DNA of 49,116 bases from Candidatus Zixiibacteriota bacterium. Lineage in GTDB: Bacteria > Zixibacteria > MSB-5A5 > UM-FILTER-46-8. Both the position numbers and the translations under genes were made by a program. The DNA lies in contig WJIJ01000016.1 in assembly GCA_014730345.1 (NCBI GenBank), positions 1 to 49,116 on the forward strand. Direction: 5' to 3'. This document shows positions 1 to 9,070 of the stretch, piece after piece. The notes under the pieces were generated by a model. It searched no databases. It was not told the DNA's origin and saw only the letters and a program-made list of their open reading frames with translations. Positions within the stretch are counted from its first letter, which is position 1; each line of letters begins with the position of its first letter.

Positions 1-49
1 CCTTTAAAACATCTTTGAGCTGATTTAGTTTTTGAGCGTTTTTCTCCAT
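1..49 (-). CDS. Possible 5' end of an unknown gene running off the window
   Basis: Read on the minus strand from an ATG at 49, sixteen open codons give MEKNAQKLNQLKDVLK, a charged amphipathic N-terminus like that of many cytosolic proteins. It runs out of the window. No strong Shine-Dalgarno is visible upstream (only TTGGA close to the ATG). The fragment is too short to name and could be chance. Confidence 0.35.
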   Translation of the reverse strand, partial: MEKNAQKLNQLKDVLK

Positions 50-305
50 TTTCCAATAGAAACAGAATAGTTTTTCCCTGTCAATATAATAAATAACAAA
101 TGATTTATGAATAGGAATACGTATGGGATTGTTCCCATAGCAAATAGATTATTCCCGCCATTATTTTAGGCCGCGTTATTCACTGCTGTCTTGTAAATAA
201 TTTGATATCAATAACTTATTTTTGCTATTGCCGCAGCTTTTAGAGGAATGATATTTGCGTAAATAGGATGCGAAAAATCAATAATTATTATAGAGGGGGC
301 TGAAA
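50..305. other. AT-rich intergenic region upstream of the small secreted protein cluster
   Basis: No tRNA, repeat or convincing ORF is seen. The stretch is AT-rich and should carry the promoter for the cluster starting at 306, but I could not pick a convincing -35/-10 pair. A purine-rich GAGGGGG at 293-299 is the ribosome-binding site for the TTG start at 306. Confidence 0.5.
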
Positions 306-659
306 TTGAAAAAGACAATCTTAATTTGCTCGATATTGATTGCCGCTATGGCCGCGTCGGCTTTAGCCGAAGTAACCATTTATCAAACCAGCGGTTCAGC
401 CGGCGATGAGTTGAGGATTTATGCAAACGAAGGAAAGCTTTATTGGACTGCCGGGGATACCACCTGCAGGATCGCGGTAATCGATGGAAATGTATATTGT
501 AAAAATGGGGACGCTGTCGTGAAATACGGCGCAGCCAACCGGGATTTTGTTGATTGCACATTGTACGCGTATGGCAAGGAAACCGCTATTGGAAGATACA
601 GCAGTTCAACAGAAACTTACAACGCGGTCAAAGCGATTTTGGATTATTCCCGGAAGTAA
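306..659 (+). CDS. Small exported protein, tandem paralog 1 of 4
   Basis: This 117-residue protein has a clear signal peptide (MKKTILICSILIAAMAASALA) and a mature domain of about 95 residues that I do not recognise. It shares a pattern with the genes at 690 and 1489: a short strand with a Cys (VYCKNGDAVVKY), a middle DCTLYAYG segment, and a C-terminal helix YNAVKAILDYSRK. The start is TTG, preceded by GAGGGGG at good spacing. It opens a tightly spaced gene cluster. The shared Cys positions suggest a disulfide in an exported domain (inference). Function is unknown; envelope or extracellular location is likely. Confidence 0.8.
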   Translation: MKKTILICSILIAAMAASALAEVTIYQTSGSAGDELRIYANEGKLYWTAGDTTCRIAVIDGNVYCKNGDAVVKYGAANRDFVDCTLYAYGKETAIGRYSSSTETYNAVKAILDYSRK

Positions 660-689
660 AGGAATTTTAATTAACTACAGGGGGAGATT

Positions 690-1073
690 ATGAAATATAA
701 AACTATATTGGCCGCCGGCCTGCTTTTCATAACTCTTACAGCATCTCCGTTATTGGCAATGGATGTTCTATTCCAGGCCGAGATGGGTAATGGCGAAAAG
801 GTTGCCGTCTTTATAGATACGGGAATTTGCTATTACTATTCCAATGGAGAAGCGGAGGAAGTTTATATGGATGGCGACGCGGTTGTTTGCGGCGATGAGC
901 AATTTTCAATCAGGTATCATGATTTTAATGAAAAAGAAGTTACCTGTTCGGTGTATTTCGATGGCGAAAGGGTCGATACTTATAAATGCGACAATCAGAC
1001 AATAGGTTACAATGCTATCGAAGCGATTCTTCACTATTATATTGGTGAGGAATTAGCGGTTGATGAAAAATAA
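690..1073 (+). CDS. Small exported protein, tandem paralog 2 of 4
   Basis: The 127-residue product has a signal peptide ending near LLAMD. Its mature domain follows the family pattern: GICYYYSNGE, then MDGDAVVCGDEQFSIRYHD, a VTCSVYFDGERV strand and a final YNAIEAILHYY helix. Four Cys in the mature part (GIC, VVC, VTC, KC) would fit two disulfides, which is inference. The start follows CAGGGGGAG. It lies 30 nt after paralog 1 and 15 nt before paralog 3, so co-transcription is likely. No known family was recognised. Confidence 0.8.
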   Translation: MKYKTILAAGLLFITLTASPLLAMDVLFQAEMGNGEKVAVFIDTGICYYYSNGEAEEVYMDGDAVVCGDEQFSIRYHDFNEKEVTCSVYFDGERVDTYKCDNQTIGYNAIEAILHYYIGEELAVDEK

Positions 1074-1088
1074 TGTCAGGGGGAATCG

Positions 1089-1499
1089 ATGAAAGCAATA
1101 GCTATCCTATCAGCAATTTCAGCACTGGGTATGTTCGCGTTTTGCTCGACCTGCGCCGCCGGGGAACTCTTTGCCGGTGATAACAGCGAAGGTAATGAGA
1201 TTCAAATCATCCAGGAGGATGATGGGGATTATTACTGGACCGATAACAGCGGCAAGTATAAAATCCTTGACGTAGATGACAACCATATCGAATTTTTGCG
1301 CAATGGGTACCGGCTTCGGTATGTGATCAATAGCCGCAACGAGATAAATTGCCTGAAAACCGACCCCATGCGGGTTTTCGATTCGAAGCGGGAAGAACCC
1401 GATGTTACCAGTTACACCAATGAGAATATTGAATATCACGCGGTGAAATGCGTGATAAACCACTACAGAAAGGGGCAGATAGCCGCTCGTGATGAATAG
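1089..1499 (+). CDS. Small exported protein, tandem paralog 3 of 4 (most divergent)
   Basis: This 136-residue protein begins with a signal peptide (cleavage near CAAGE). The mature part keeps the family layout: DGDYYWTDNSG, LDVDDNHIEFLRNGYRLRYV, a NCLK segment and a C-terminal YHAVKCVINHYRKG helix. It lacks the VxC strand Cys of the other copies, so it is the most diverged member. AGGGGGAATCG precedes the ATG. The gene overlaps the next by 8-11 nt, which suggests translational coupling. Function is unknown. Confidence 0.78.
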   Translation: MKAIAILSAISALGMFAFCSTCAAGELFAGDNSEGNEIQIIQEDDGDYYWTDNSGKYKILDVDDNHIEFLRNGYRLRYVINSRNEINCLKTDPMRVFDSKREEPDVTSYTNENIEYHAVKCVINHYRKGQIAARDE

Positions 1500-1875
1500 C
1501 AACACGGCGAAAATACTTTCCGGGGTAATAAAAGGGGCGGTCATAGCCGTCCTGCTTTTCTATTTCCAGATGGCCGACGCCCGTAATTATATCTTTAAGG
1601 AGCGGTCCAATGTCGGGGAAGTAGAGGTCTTTGTGGAAAACGGCATCTGTTTCTGGAGAAGCGAAGATATTACTAACACTGTAAGGGTTGATGGTGACGC
1701 GGTGATTTGTGAAAATGGCCCTGTATTAATCCGGTATTATGATATCGATTCCAGCGGCGTATCCCGTTCCCTCGAAGTTTACGGTGAGGATGTGCAGGGC
1801 GGCCGCTACAACTCTGTTTCTACCGAATACAGGGCGATACAGGCAATTTTGGACTATTATGATATAAAGAGGTAA
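1489..1875 (+). CDS. Small exported protein, tandem paralog 4 of 4
   Basis: The track start is GTG 1489, but ATG 1492 follows directly, and both overlap the end of the previous gene. The N-terminus has a hydrophobic segment (GAVIAVLLFYFQMADA) serving as signal peptide or anchor. The mature domain closely matches paralog 2: GICFWRSED, RVDGDAVICENGPVLIRYYD, LEVYGEDVQGGRY, YRAIQAILDYYDIKR. The conserved GIC...VIC Cys pair is present. Function is unknown; the array indicates repeated duplication with strong divergence. Confidence 0.78.
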   Translation: MMNSNTAKILSGVIKGAVIAVLLFYFQMADARNYIFKERSNVGEVEVFVENGICFWRSEDITNTVRVDGDAVICENGPVLIRYYDIDSSGVSRSLEVYGEDVQGGRYNSVSTEYRAIQAILDYYDIKR

Positions 1876-1878
1876 TTT

Positions 1879-2442
1879 ATGATGAACCCAAAGACCGCTA
1901 TTACCGCGATGATTACCGTATTCGGTTTGTGGGCGGCGATGAGTTATGTGGGTGACAGGGGTTATGACAAGGTGATGCCCAAAATCAAGGCGCAGCAGGA
2001 GAAGATAGAAAAACAAAAAGCGGAGTTCCTGAACCAGGTGCGCCAGGACATGGCTGGAATGGGCGTTTCCGAGGAGTATATAAACGAGTTCGAGAACTAT
2101 CCCGACCAGCTTGACCCGGAGTTTCAAAACCAGGTAATGCAAATGCGCCCGCGGCGTCCGGTCGGACGCTGGATGGGCGTTTGTAAGAACAATGGAAATA
2201 ACCTGGCATTTTTCGAATTCGAGGACCATGAATACAAATACATGGTTAAAAATCCCGGCGGCGAGGATATTATTGAAGAAGGGGATTATGAATACTACAT
2301 GATGGAAATAGTATTCAAACCGGATAACGGAAATGATTACACCATGGAATACTACATGTATGCCCCCGACGCTATCCAGCTTTTCGGAAGGAATATGACT
2401 TTCAACCTCGAGAAGGATAATTCCCTGAAGATAGATTTTTAA
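1879..2442 (+). CDS. Exported or membrane-anchored protein of unknown family
   Basis: The 187-residue protein has an N-terminal hydrophobic segment (ITAMITVFGLWAAMSYV), a helical charged stretch at about residues 30-70 (KIKAQQEKIEKQKAEFL), and a C-terminal beta-rich domain starting GRWMGVCKNNGNNLAFFEFED and alternating short strands to the end. The C-terminal part resembles small lipocalin-like beta barrels, which is only a shape impression. It starts 3 nt after paralog 4 with AAGAGG upstream and is the last gene before a strong terminator. It is not a paralog of the four upstream genes. Confidence 0.75.
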   Translation: MMNPKTAITAMITVFGLWAAMSYVGDRGYDKVMPKIKAQQEKIEKQKAEFLNQVRQDMAGMGVSEEYINEFENYPDQLDPEFQNQVMQMRPRRPVGRWMGVCKNNGNNLAFFEFEDHEYKYMVKNPGGEDIIEEGDYEYYMMEIVFKPDNGNDYTMEYYMYAPDAIQLFGRNMTFNLEKDNSLKIDF

Positions 2443-2470
2443 CCAGGCGTTACCAAATCCGTATTTTTTG

Positions 2471-2512
2471 CCCGGCGCTTGTTATCAAAGAGCGCCGGGT
2501 TTTTCTTTTCTT
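2471..2512 (+). terminator. Rho-independent terminator after the small secreted protein cluster
   Basis: A perfect 9-bp GC-rich stem CCCGGCGCT/AGCGCCGGG with an 11-nt loop is followed by TTTTTCTTTTCTT. It ends the 306-2442 transcription unit. Confidence 0.9.
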
Positions 2513-2621
2513 AAAGATATACTTGTCCTCCCGAACTGATATTTCATCCACCTTTTCAGATATTATATTTATCGGGATTATCGCGAATTTACATTTTTAC
2601 CCTCGAAGATTTTAAATATTC

Positions 2622-2650
2622 TTGACCTCGTATTAAGGCGGCTCTATATT
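2622..2650 (+). promoter_or_regulatory. Sigma70-type promoter for the dehydratase genes
   Basis: TTGACC (2622-2627) and TATATT (2645-2650) are separated by exactly 17 nt, about 40 bases upstream of the ATG at 2690. An AGGAG Shine-Dalgarno follows. Confidence 0.75.
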
Positions 2651-2689
2651 AGCCGGTGAATTGTCTAATCAAACGGAGGAGATTAATTT

Positions 2690-4156
2690 ATGGGTAAAAC
2701 CCTTGCTGAAAAACTTATTGGGGAGCATGCCGGCAAAGATGTCAGCGCTGGAGAAATCACGCTGGCCAGCGTGTCGGTGGCTTTAACCCAGGACGGAACG
2801 GGGCCCCTCGCGGTCAAACAACTCCAAAAACTGGGGTTGGAGAAGGTTGCCAATCCGGATAAAACGGTGCTGTTTCTCGACCACAGCGCCCCGGCATCGC
2901 GTAAAGAACTTGCCAACGACCACATGACCCTGCGGAAGTTCGCTGAGAAAACCGGGGCTCAACTATCCGATGTCGGCAACGGCGTTTGTCACACTGTTGT
3001 CAACGAGGATTATGTCTCGCCGGGCGACCTGTTAATCGGCGCCGATTCGCATACATGCACCGGCGGCGCGCTTTGCGCTTTTTCCACCGGTATGGGCTCC
3101 ACCGATGTCGCCATCGGCATGGCTTTGGGCAAAACATGGCTGAGGGTGCCGGAAACCATCAGGGTAAACGTAACCGGAAAATTCCCTCCGGGAGTTTATC
3201 CCAAAGATTTGATCCTCCATTTAATCGGCATGATAGGCGCGGATGGCGCTACCTACAAAGCCCTCGAATTCGGCGGACCCGCTATCGATAAGCTGGAGAT
3301 GGAAGGACGCTTCACGCTTTCAAACATGGCCGTTGAAGCCGGCGCTAAGGCCGGGCTTATAGCCAGCGACAATATTACCCGTGAATATCTCAAGAGAATG
3401 GGGCGCGGAGGAGAATGGAGAGAAATTAAACCCGACCCCGATGCGGTCTACGAGAGAGTAATCGACATAGATGTTTCTCAACTGGTTCCCACGGTAGCTT
3501 ATCCGCACACGGTGGATAATACCCGCACCATCGATGAAGCCGTTAAAGACCACGTCAAAATCGACCAGTGCTACCTCGGCACCTGCACCAACTCCCGCGT
3601 GTCCGATTGGGCGATAGTGGCCCGTATGGTCAAAGGGCGGAAAATCGCTCCGGGGATGAGATTTATCGCCTGTCCAGGTTCGAGAAAAGTCCAGGAAGAT
3701 TTGGTCAAACTCGGATATTTACAAACGCTTATAGAGTTCGGCGCGATGATAATCCCTCCGGGATGCGGACCGTGTGTCGGCGTCCATGGCGGTATCCTCG
3801 GCGATGGCGAGAGAGTTGTCGCTTCCCAGAACCGCAATTTCCAGGGAAGAATGGGCAACCCGGAAGGTTTCATCTACCTCGCCTCTCCGGCAACTGTAGC
3901 GGCAACCGCGATAAAAGGAGAACTTGCTGATCCCAGGGAATTTGCATCCACGCTGAGGTCACTGGGAACAGTGCCCATGCCCCACGCCCCCAAAAAGAAA
4001 GCGGCCAAGAAGAAGAAAGCCAAAAAGACGGCCAGGAAAAAAGCGAAAAAAACCGTGAAGAAGGCGGCTAAGAAGAAAACCGCGAAAAAGAAAGCAGTGA
4101 AGAAAACTGCAAAAAAGAAAACCGCGAAGAAGAAAAAAGCGGCTAAGAAGCGTTAA
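2690..4156 (+). CDS. leuC: Aconitase/3-isopropylmalate dehydratase family large subunit with Lys-rich C-terminal tail
   Basis: The first ~430 residues are a complete LeuC/aconitase-type large subunit. IGADSHTCTGG is the substrate/cluster region, and the three 4Fe-4S ligands lie in TCTNSR (about residue 299) and PPGCGPCVG (about 357-360). The enzyme moves a hydroxyl group by dehydration and rehydration with the small subunit encoded just downstream. Substrate is not certain: isopropylmalate, homoaconitate, citrate or dimethylmalate are all possible, and no leuA or leuB lies nearby. Unusually, about 55 extra residues of Lys/Ala/Thr repeats (KKKAAKKKKAKKTARKKAKK...) follow the family's normal end, like histone H1 or AlgP tails. 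The tail is in frame and ends in TAA, so it is not a frameshift product. Confidence 0.9.
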   Translation: MGKTLAEKLIGEHAGKDVSAGEITLASVSVALTQDGTGPLAVKQLQKLGLEKVANPDKTVLFLDHSAPASRKELANDHMTLRKFAEKTGAQLSDVGNGVCHTVVNEDYVSPGDLLIGADSHTCTGGALCAFSTGMGSTDVAIGMALGKTWLRVPETIRVNVTGKFPPGVYPKDLILHLIGMIGADGATYKALEFGGPAIDKLEMEGRFTLSNMAVEAGAKAGLIASDNITREYLKRMGRGGEWREIKPDPDAVYERVIDIDVSQLVPTVAYPHTVDNTRTIDEAVKDHVKIDQCYLGTCTNSRVSDWAIVARMVKGRKIAPGMRFIACPGSRKVQEDLVKLGYLQTLIEFGAMIIPPGCGPCVGVHGGILGDGERVVASQNRNFQGRMGNPEGFIYLASPATVAATAIKGELADPREFASTLRSLGTVPMPHAPKKKAAKKKKAKKTARKKAKKTVKKAAKKKTAKKKAVKKTAKKKTAKKKKAAKKR

Positions 4157-4203
4157 GGGGCGAACTGATATTCAGCAAATAATAGGAAATTGAGGAGAAT
4201 AAT

Positions 4204-4704
4204 ATGTTAATAAAAGGAAAAGCGCACAAGTTCGGAGACGGTATCTCCACAGACCATATCGCCCCCGGACGCCTGTTTCATTTGCGCAGTAATCTTCCGG
4301 AGCTGGCCAAACATGTCCTGGAGGATGCAGACCCGGAATTCCCCAACAAGGTCCAGGAGGGTGATTTCGTGGTGGGCGGAAAGAACTTCGGTCAGGGTTC
4401 TTCGCGGGAACATGCTCCCACAATCATCAAACTCGCCGGAGTGGGCGCGGTGATGGCTAAATCATTCGCGAGGATATTTTTCCGGAATTCTATCAATGTC
4501 GGTTTGCCGGTGTTGATCTGCGATACGGATAAAATCAATCCCGGCGATGAACTCGAGGTCGACCTGACCGGAGGCGTGGTCAGAGACTTGACCAATGGAG
4601 AAACTTTGACATTTTCACCGCTGCCCGATGTGATGATCAAAATACTAAATGATGGAGGTCTCGCCGCGCATATTCAAAAATACGGGGACTTCAATCTCGA
4701 TTAG
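4204..4704 (+). CDS. leuD: Aconitase/3-isopropylmalate dehydratase family small subunit
   Basis: This 166-residue swivel-domain subunit has the family motifs GDGISTDHIAP near residue 12, VVGGKNFGQGSSREHAP in the middle, and AKSFARIFFRNSINVGLP. It pairs with the large subunit 47 nt upstream in the same operon. The STDHIAPGRLFHLRSN loop, which controls substrate choice in this family, looks more like aconitase-type STDHI than the classic IPMI YLR/YLVY loop. The leuD name therefore denotes family, not proven substrate. TGAGGAG precedes the ATG. A terminator follows immediately. Confidence 0.88.
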   Translation: MLIKGKAHKFGDGISTDHIAPGRLFHLRSNLPELAKHVLEDADPEFPNKVQEGDFVVGGKNFGQGSSREHAPTIIKLAGVGAVMAKSFARIFFRNSINVGLPVLICDTDKINPGDELEVDLTGGVVRDLTNGETLTFSPLPDVMIKILNDGGLAAHIQKYGDFNLD

Positions 4705-4720
4705 TACTTCTGATATAAGC

Positions 4721-4747
4721 GCCCCGGCTTTTTGTCGGGGCTTTTTT
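4721..4747 (+). terminator. Rho-independent terminator after the small dehydratase subunit
   Basis: GCCCCGGC/GTCGGGGC stem (one G-U pair) with a TTTTT loop, followed by six T. Confidence 0.9.
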
Positions 4748-4835
4748 ATGTAATATTTTAAAATAATACAACCGCGCTTTGATTATTCCGTAGTAATATA
4801 GAGATATGAAAGTAATTTAAGTCGAGGAGCGCAGT

Positions 4836-5402
4836 ATGAGAGAAAATTTCTGGAGAGTATTCTGGGGGATAATCCTTATAGTCGTCGGCGGGCTCTATCT
4901 TCTGGATAACATCGGTTTAATTGATTTCGAATTATGGAGTACAATCGCCAAGCTGTGGCCCGTAGCTTTAATCGTCGTGGGGTTATTGATAATCTTTTCA
5001 AGGGGAGGACGCGGTAAAGTTACAACTTTGAAGGATGGTAAATCACTTAGCCGCGTCGTTGGAGATATCGATTTAGAAATCTCATCGAAGGATATCGACG
5101 GTACCAGGTTCAGCAGTTTCGTGGGAGACATGGAGTTCCGTTTAACCGACGGCGGTTTGAATGATGGCGAAAACAAAATGGTTACCAGCACATTCATTGG
5201 AGATATCAGTATGACCGTCCCCCGCGGTTTTCCCATTCAGGCACGTTTCTCCTCTTTTATCGGGGATTTTAAAATTTACGACAGCGACGGAACCATAGTA
5301 GGCAAAGAATCCTACAAGTCGGCGAACTATGATGAATCATCTTCGAAGCTTTTTGTCCATTGCAGTTCGTTTATAGGCGACTTTAAACTTCATATCCGTT
5401 AG
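4836..5402 (+). CDS. LiaF-like membrane protein (LiaI/LiaF-type TM region plus DUF2154-like domain)
   Basis: The 188-residue protein has two N-terminal transmembrane helices (VFWGIILIVVGGLYLLDNIG and LWPVALIVVGLLIIF), then a soluble beta domain built from a repeated strand motif: FSSFVGDMEF, TSTFIGDISM, FSSFIGDFKI, CSSFIGDFKL. This is the layout of LiaF/cell-wall-active antibiotic response proteins, which sit in the membrane and modulate envelope-stress signalling in Firmicutes. No two-component genes are adjacent, so a signalling role here is inference. GAGGAGCGC precedes the ATG. Confidence 0.8.
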   Translation: MRENFWRVFWGIILIVVGGLYLLDNIGLIDFELWSTIAKLWPVALIVVGLLIIFSRGGRGKVTTLKDGKSLSRVVGDIDLEISSKDIDGTRFSSFVGDMEFRLTDGGLNDGENKMVTSTFIGDISMTVPRGFPIQARFSSFIGDFKIYDSDGTIVGKESYKSANYDESSSKLFVHCSSFIGDFKLHIR

Positions 5403-5605
5403 CAGATGAAGCCACGGGCGCTTTTCGCGCGCATGTTTAGATCAACATAATGATCTATATCGTAATTATATAAAGTTTGAAGAAAAACTTTTTGCCGCCA
5501 AAACAAATTTTCTCACGGTAAAGTTAATAAAGTTATTGACAAGTCGCTTATAATTCCTTACCTAAAAAACGAGCACAGGGGTTAATTCACAGGTAAAAAC
5601 TGAAG
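5403..5605. other. Intergenic region upstream of dnaG
   Basis: AT-rich apart from a GC-rich start. A small inverted repeat TAGATCA-N6-TGATCTA lies at 5438-5457. TTGACA occurs at 5536-5541, but the hexamer at 17-nt spacing (TACCTA) is a poor -10; a TATAAT at 5549-5554 is only 7 nt away. The dnaG promoter is probably here but is not resolved. Confidence 0.4.
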
Positions 5606-7342
5606 ATGATTCCATCGGAGCAGATCGAAAGAGTAAAACAATCGGCAGACATCGTCGACATAATCGGCTCGTTTGTTAAACTTACCAGGCGGGGCAGGAA
5701 TTTTGTCGCCCTTTGTCCTTTTCATTCCGAAAAGACCCCGAGCTTCTCGGTTTCTCCCGACAAACAGATTTATTATTGCTTCGGGTGTGGTACAGGCGGA
5801 AACGTCTTCAAGTTTATCATGGAACATGAGAAAATGAGTTTTGTTGAAGCGGTAAAGTATCTCGCCGAAAGAACCGGAATTACTATAGAGGAAACTCAAT
5901 CATCCTCGAAGCAGTCCGCCGAATCCACTGACAGACTGTATAATGCCAATAATATAGCGTTTGAATACTTCCGTTTATGCCTGGATAAAATCGAGGGGAA
6001 TACCGCCCAGAAATATATAAAACAAAGAAAAATATCATCATCCGCGGTGGAAGAGTTCGGGATTGGCTACGCCCCCGATAAAACTTCGGGGCTAATTAAG
6101 TTTGCCAATAAAAAGGGCGTTAAAACCGATGACTTGCTTGCCGCCGGCCTTGTGTCTAAAACTACTTCCGGTTATCGTGATTTTTTCCGTGAGAGGTTGA
6201 TATTCCCCATAATGAACCTCAGCGGGAGGGTGGTCGCTTTTGGCGGCCGCACTTTAAGCGACGGCGAAAAAGCCAAATACATCAACACCCCGGAAACACC
6301 GGTTTTTAAGAAGGGAAGCCAGCTGTTCGGCCTTAACCTGTCCCGCGAGGAAATCCGCAAAAAGCGAGAGGCTATCGTTGTCGAGGGTTATACCGATTTG
6401 ATCTCGCTCTACAGCTCCGGCATTAAAAATGTGGTCTGCTCCTCGGGCACCGCGTTTACTCCTTCACAGGCGGCCCTCCTCTCGAGATTCGCCGAAAAGG
6501 TCATAATCCTTTTCGACAGCGATGCCGCCGGATTGAAAGCCGCGGGAAGAAGCGTCGGCGAACTCCTCTCCAAGGGACTGGACAGTTTCATCTGTGTCCT
6601 CCCCCGTGGTGAGGATCCGGACTCCTATATTAAAGCCCAGGGCGCCAAATCCCTTATGGAGTTACTGGACGAAGCCCTGCCGTACCCGGAGTTTAAGAGG
6701 ATGGTTGTTGGCAAACCTTTCTCTGTTTTGAGCGTCAATGAGCAGGACGAGTTAATAATGGAGCTGACCGAGGTTATCTACACCATTGACGACCCCTTGA
6801 AAAGAAGATTGCTTACTGACCGCATGGAAAAAGTTTTCGATTTTCCCATCTCGGCTTTCGCACGTAAGAAACCTTCGAGGCCCGGCGATGATACACCCGC
6901 TAAAACCAAAACACGAAGCAAGGTTACTCTCGAGCGCGAATTCCTATCGCTTCTCGCCGATAATCCCTCCCGAATTCCCGAAATAACGCGTTCTGTAGAG
7001 CCGGAATGTTTTTCCGATGACGGATGCCGCATGGTTTTCGTGAGGATGATAGACGAATACTCACGCTACAATTCCGTGGATATTGACAAATGGGTCGATA
7101 ATGATACTCCGCGGCAGTTACTTGAAACATTGGCAAGTATGGACGAATCCAGGTCTCTCGCCCCGACTGCCGAAGAGGTTTTGGATGATTATGTGAAACA
7201 TTTCAAGTTGCTAATCAATAAAAATACCTTGAGAGCATTGAAAGAACAAATTATTGAAGCGGAATCGAAAGGCGATTATCTCAAAGCTAATGAACTTCAG
7301 AAAAGATATTTACGAATATTGACCGGGGCTGGAAATAGATGA
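5606..7342 (+). CDS. dnaG: DNA primase
   Basis: This 578-residue protein synthesises RNA primers at the replication fork. The N-terminal CHC2 zinc finger is intact (C37, H40, C58, C61; CPFH...[10 protein letters not shown]). The catalytic core follows (AFGGRTL...[14 protein letters not shown]), with the TOPRIM motifs [11 protein letters not shown] near residue 258 and [10 protein letters not shown] near 303. The C-terminal helicase-binding domain is helical and more divergent, as usual. It overlaps rpoD by ATGA, the classic dnaG-rpoD arrangement of the macromolecular synthesis operon. It ends in TGA, which shows that UGA works as a stop in this genome. Confidence 0.97.
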   Translation: MIPSEQIERVKQSADIVDIIGSFVKLTRRGRNFVALCPFHSEKTPSFSVSPDKQIYYCFGCGTGGNVFKFIMEHEKMSFVEAVKYLAERTGITIEETQSSSKQSAESTDRLYNANNIAFEYFRLCLDKIEGNTAQKYIKQRKISSSAVEEFGIGYAPDKTSGLIKFANKKGVKTDDLLAAGLVSKTTSGYRDFFRERLIFPIMNLSGRVVAFGGRTLSDGEKAKYINTPETPVFKKGSQLFGLNLSREEIRKKREAIVVEGYTDLISLYSSGIKNVVCSSGTAFTPSQAALLSRFAEKVIILFDSDAAGLKAAGRSVGELLSKGLDSFICVLPRGEDPDSYIKAQGAKSLMELLDEALPYPEFKRMVVGKPFSVLSVNEQDELIMELTEVIYTIDDPLKRRLLTDRMEKVFDFPISAFARKKPSRPGDDTPAKTKTRSKVTLEREFLSLLADNPSRIPEITRSVEPECFSDDGCRMVFVRMIDEYSRYNSVDIDKWVDNDTPRQLLETLASMDESRSLAPTAEEVLDDYVKHFKLLINKNTLRALKEQIIEAESKGDYLKANELQKRYLRILTGAGNR

Positions 7343-8895
7343 GTAATTCAACTTCAATGAATACGATTATAGACGTCTGTCCGGATCTCTCCCGCAGGTT
7401 GCTTATACTTTTGAATGAGATAAAAGACCTGTTTAGACAGGTCCAGCAGGTTGGCGGCGTGAGTAATCCCGGTGATGCTACTAAACCGAAGGCGGTTGGA
7501 AATAAAAAGGCCGAAAAAAAGGAATCTGTCGATCCCAAAGAACGGAAATCCTTCGAGATTGATATAAAAACTTCCAAAACCGGCGATCCTGTCAAGGTCT
7601 ATTTTGATGAACTCGCGCGTAAGAGAACCATGTCCCGCGAAGAGGAATTGCATTACGCCCGTGAGCTCGAATCCAGCAGGTTGGAAATCACCAAGATAGT
7701 ATTTTCATGCACCAATGTGATCGAAGCTTTCATCGAACTCGCCACCAAAGCATTAATCGGTGAGAGTGATTTGGGCGAAGTCATGGAACTTCCCGGAGGC
7801 GGTTTCGTCCCTGAAGAAAAGATTACCAAAGCCCGTACCAATCTGGAGAAAGCTGTCGAGGAGCTTTCGGTTTGTCACCGGGAGCTGAACCGCTATCAAA
7901 CCCGGATTTCTCACATGATGCCCGGGGAGGATACCAGCGAATTCCTTTCGAAAGCTTCCAAAACCCGCAACGAGATATACAGAATCATATCCGGTCTCGA
8001 GTTAAGCAGTAATCTCATCGTGTTCTTGAGCGATATATTCCTCAACAGGGTGGATATCCTCAAAAAGGAAACCGGCAGGGCGCAGTTTATCGAGATGGAA
8101 ATGGGCGCCAGCAGGTACCAGATAATCGGCTGGGCAAAAAAGCTCGAGGATAACCGGGCAAGGCGCAACAGCGCTATCGAATCGATGGTCAGCGGGAATA
8201 TGCGCCTGGTTATTACCATCGCTAAAAAATACCAGAACCGCGGCCTGGAATTCCTCGATTTAATCCAGGAGGGTAACGGGGGTCTGCTCAAAGCGGTCGA
8301 GAAGTACGATTATCATAAGGGTACTAAATTCTCTACCTATGCCGCCTGGTGGATTAAACAGGCCATCAACAGGGCTATCGCCGACCAGTCCCGGACAGTC
8401 AGGGTTCCCGTGTATATGAATTCCGTTGCTCAAAAGGTATTCAAGGAAACCCAGAATATAATCCAGGAAACCGGCAGGCAACCCACCACCGAAGAACTTT
8501 CCGACAAGCTCGGGTTTTCCGAGGATAAGGTTAAGCATGCCATGCGCTCTTCCAGCAGAGAAGTCTCCCTCGATGGCTATTATTACCGTGATGAGAATAA
8601 AACCATCATGGAGTTTATCGAAGACCCAAAAAGCGCGGAAATGATGGGCAAGACATCATTCGTTCACCTCCAGGATACACTGGAACAGGTCCTGAGCACC
8701 CTGACCGAAAGGGAACGTCAGGTTTTGAAACTTCGCTATGGTCTCGTGGACGGTTTGCCGCGCACCCTCGAAGAAATCGGCCTTATTTTTAATCTTACCA
8801 GGGAACGCATACGGCAAATCGAGGCCAAAGCGTTGAAAAAACTACGCCATAAGAGTCGTTCTGAAATCTTAAGGGAATGCGTGGAATTGCTTTAA
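7339..8895 (+). CDS. rpoD: Primary RNA polymerase sigma factor (sigma70/RpoD)
   Basis: The 518-residue sigma factor has a short divergent N-terminus in place of a full region 1.1. Region 1.2 ([21 protein letters not shown]) starts near residue 82. A non-conserved region follows, then regions 2.1-2.4 ([24 protein letters not shown] near 287; [20 protein letters not shown] near 330), region 3, and region 4 with [12 protein letters not shown] and the helix-turn-helix [18 protein letters not shown]. One oddity is [15 protein letters not shown] where most primary sigmas have EGNIGLMKAVEKF. It is translationally coupled to dnaG. The sigma70-like promoters annotated in this window fit its conserved 2.4 and 4.2 regions. 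Confidence 0.96.
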   Translation: MSNSTSMNTIIDVCPDLSRRLLILLNEIKDLFRQVQQVGGVSNPGDATKPKAVGNKKAEKKESVDPKERKSFEIDIKTSKTGDPVKVYFDELARKRTMSREEELHYARELESSRLEITKIVFSCTNVIEAFIELATKALIGESDLGEVMELPGGGFVPEEKITKARTNLEKAVEELSVCHRELNRYQTRISHMMPGEDTSEFLSKASKTRNEIYRIISGLELSSNLIVFLSDIFLNRVDILKKETGRAQFIEMEMGASRYQIIGWAKKLEDNRARRNSAIESMVSGNMRLVITIAKKYQNRGLEFLDLIQEGNGGLLKAVEKYDYHKGTKFSTYAAWWIKQAINRAIADQSRTVRVPVYMNSVAQKVFKETQNIIQETGRQPTTEELSDKLGFSEDKVKHAMRSSSREVSLDGYYYRDENKTIMEFIEDPKSAEMMGKTSFVHLQDTLEQVLSTLTERERQVLKLRYGLVDGLPRTLEEIGLIFNLTRERIRQIEAKALKKLRHKSRSEILRECVELL

Positions 8896-8912
8896 AGCCG
8901 CCTTTTTTACTC

Positions 8913-8940
8913 TTGACAATCTTACATTTTTAGCTATTTT
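8913..8940 (+). promoter_or_regulatory. Candidate sigma70 promoter for the exported-thiol gene group
   Basis: TTGACA (8913-8918), 16-nt spacer, TATTTT (8935-8940). A second TTGACA at 8956 lacks a good -10. The leader to the ATG at 9071 would be about 125 nt. Confidence 0.55.
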
Positions 8941-9070
8941 AAATGATGGTAAAACTTGACAATTATTCTATTTTATCAGGTAGTTTCCAAATAGAAACAT
9001 TACGCAGGTTTAAATTGTTATTAATAATAGGTACTGATAAGGGATTGGTCCCGAAGTACATGGAGGAGAG

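Noticed and set aside
1726-2229. Minus-strand ORF of 167 aa across two real genes.
   Set aside because: It is a shadow of the signal-peptide-bearing paralog family and the downstream gene; no Shine-Dalgarno or recognisable domain.
5536-5564. TTGACA before dnaG as a complete promoter.
   Set aside because: The hexamer at 17-nt spacing is TACCTA, and the nearby TATAAT is only 7 nt away, so the pair is not convincing.
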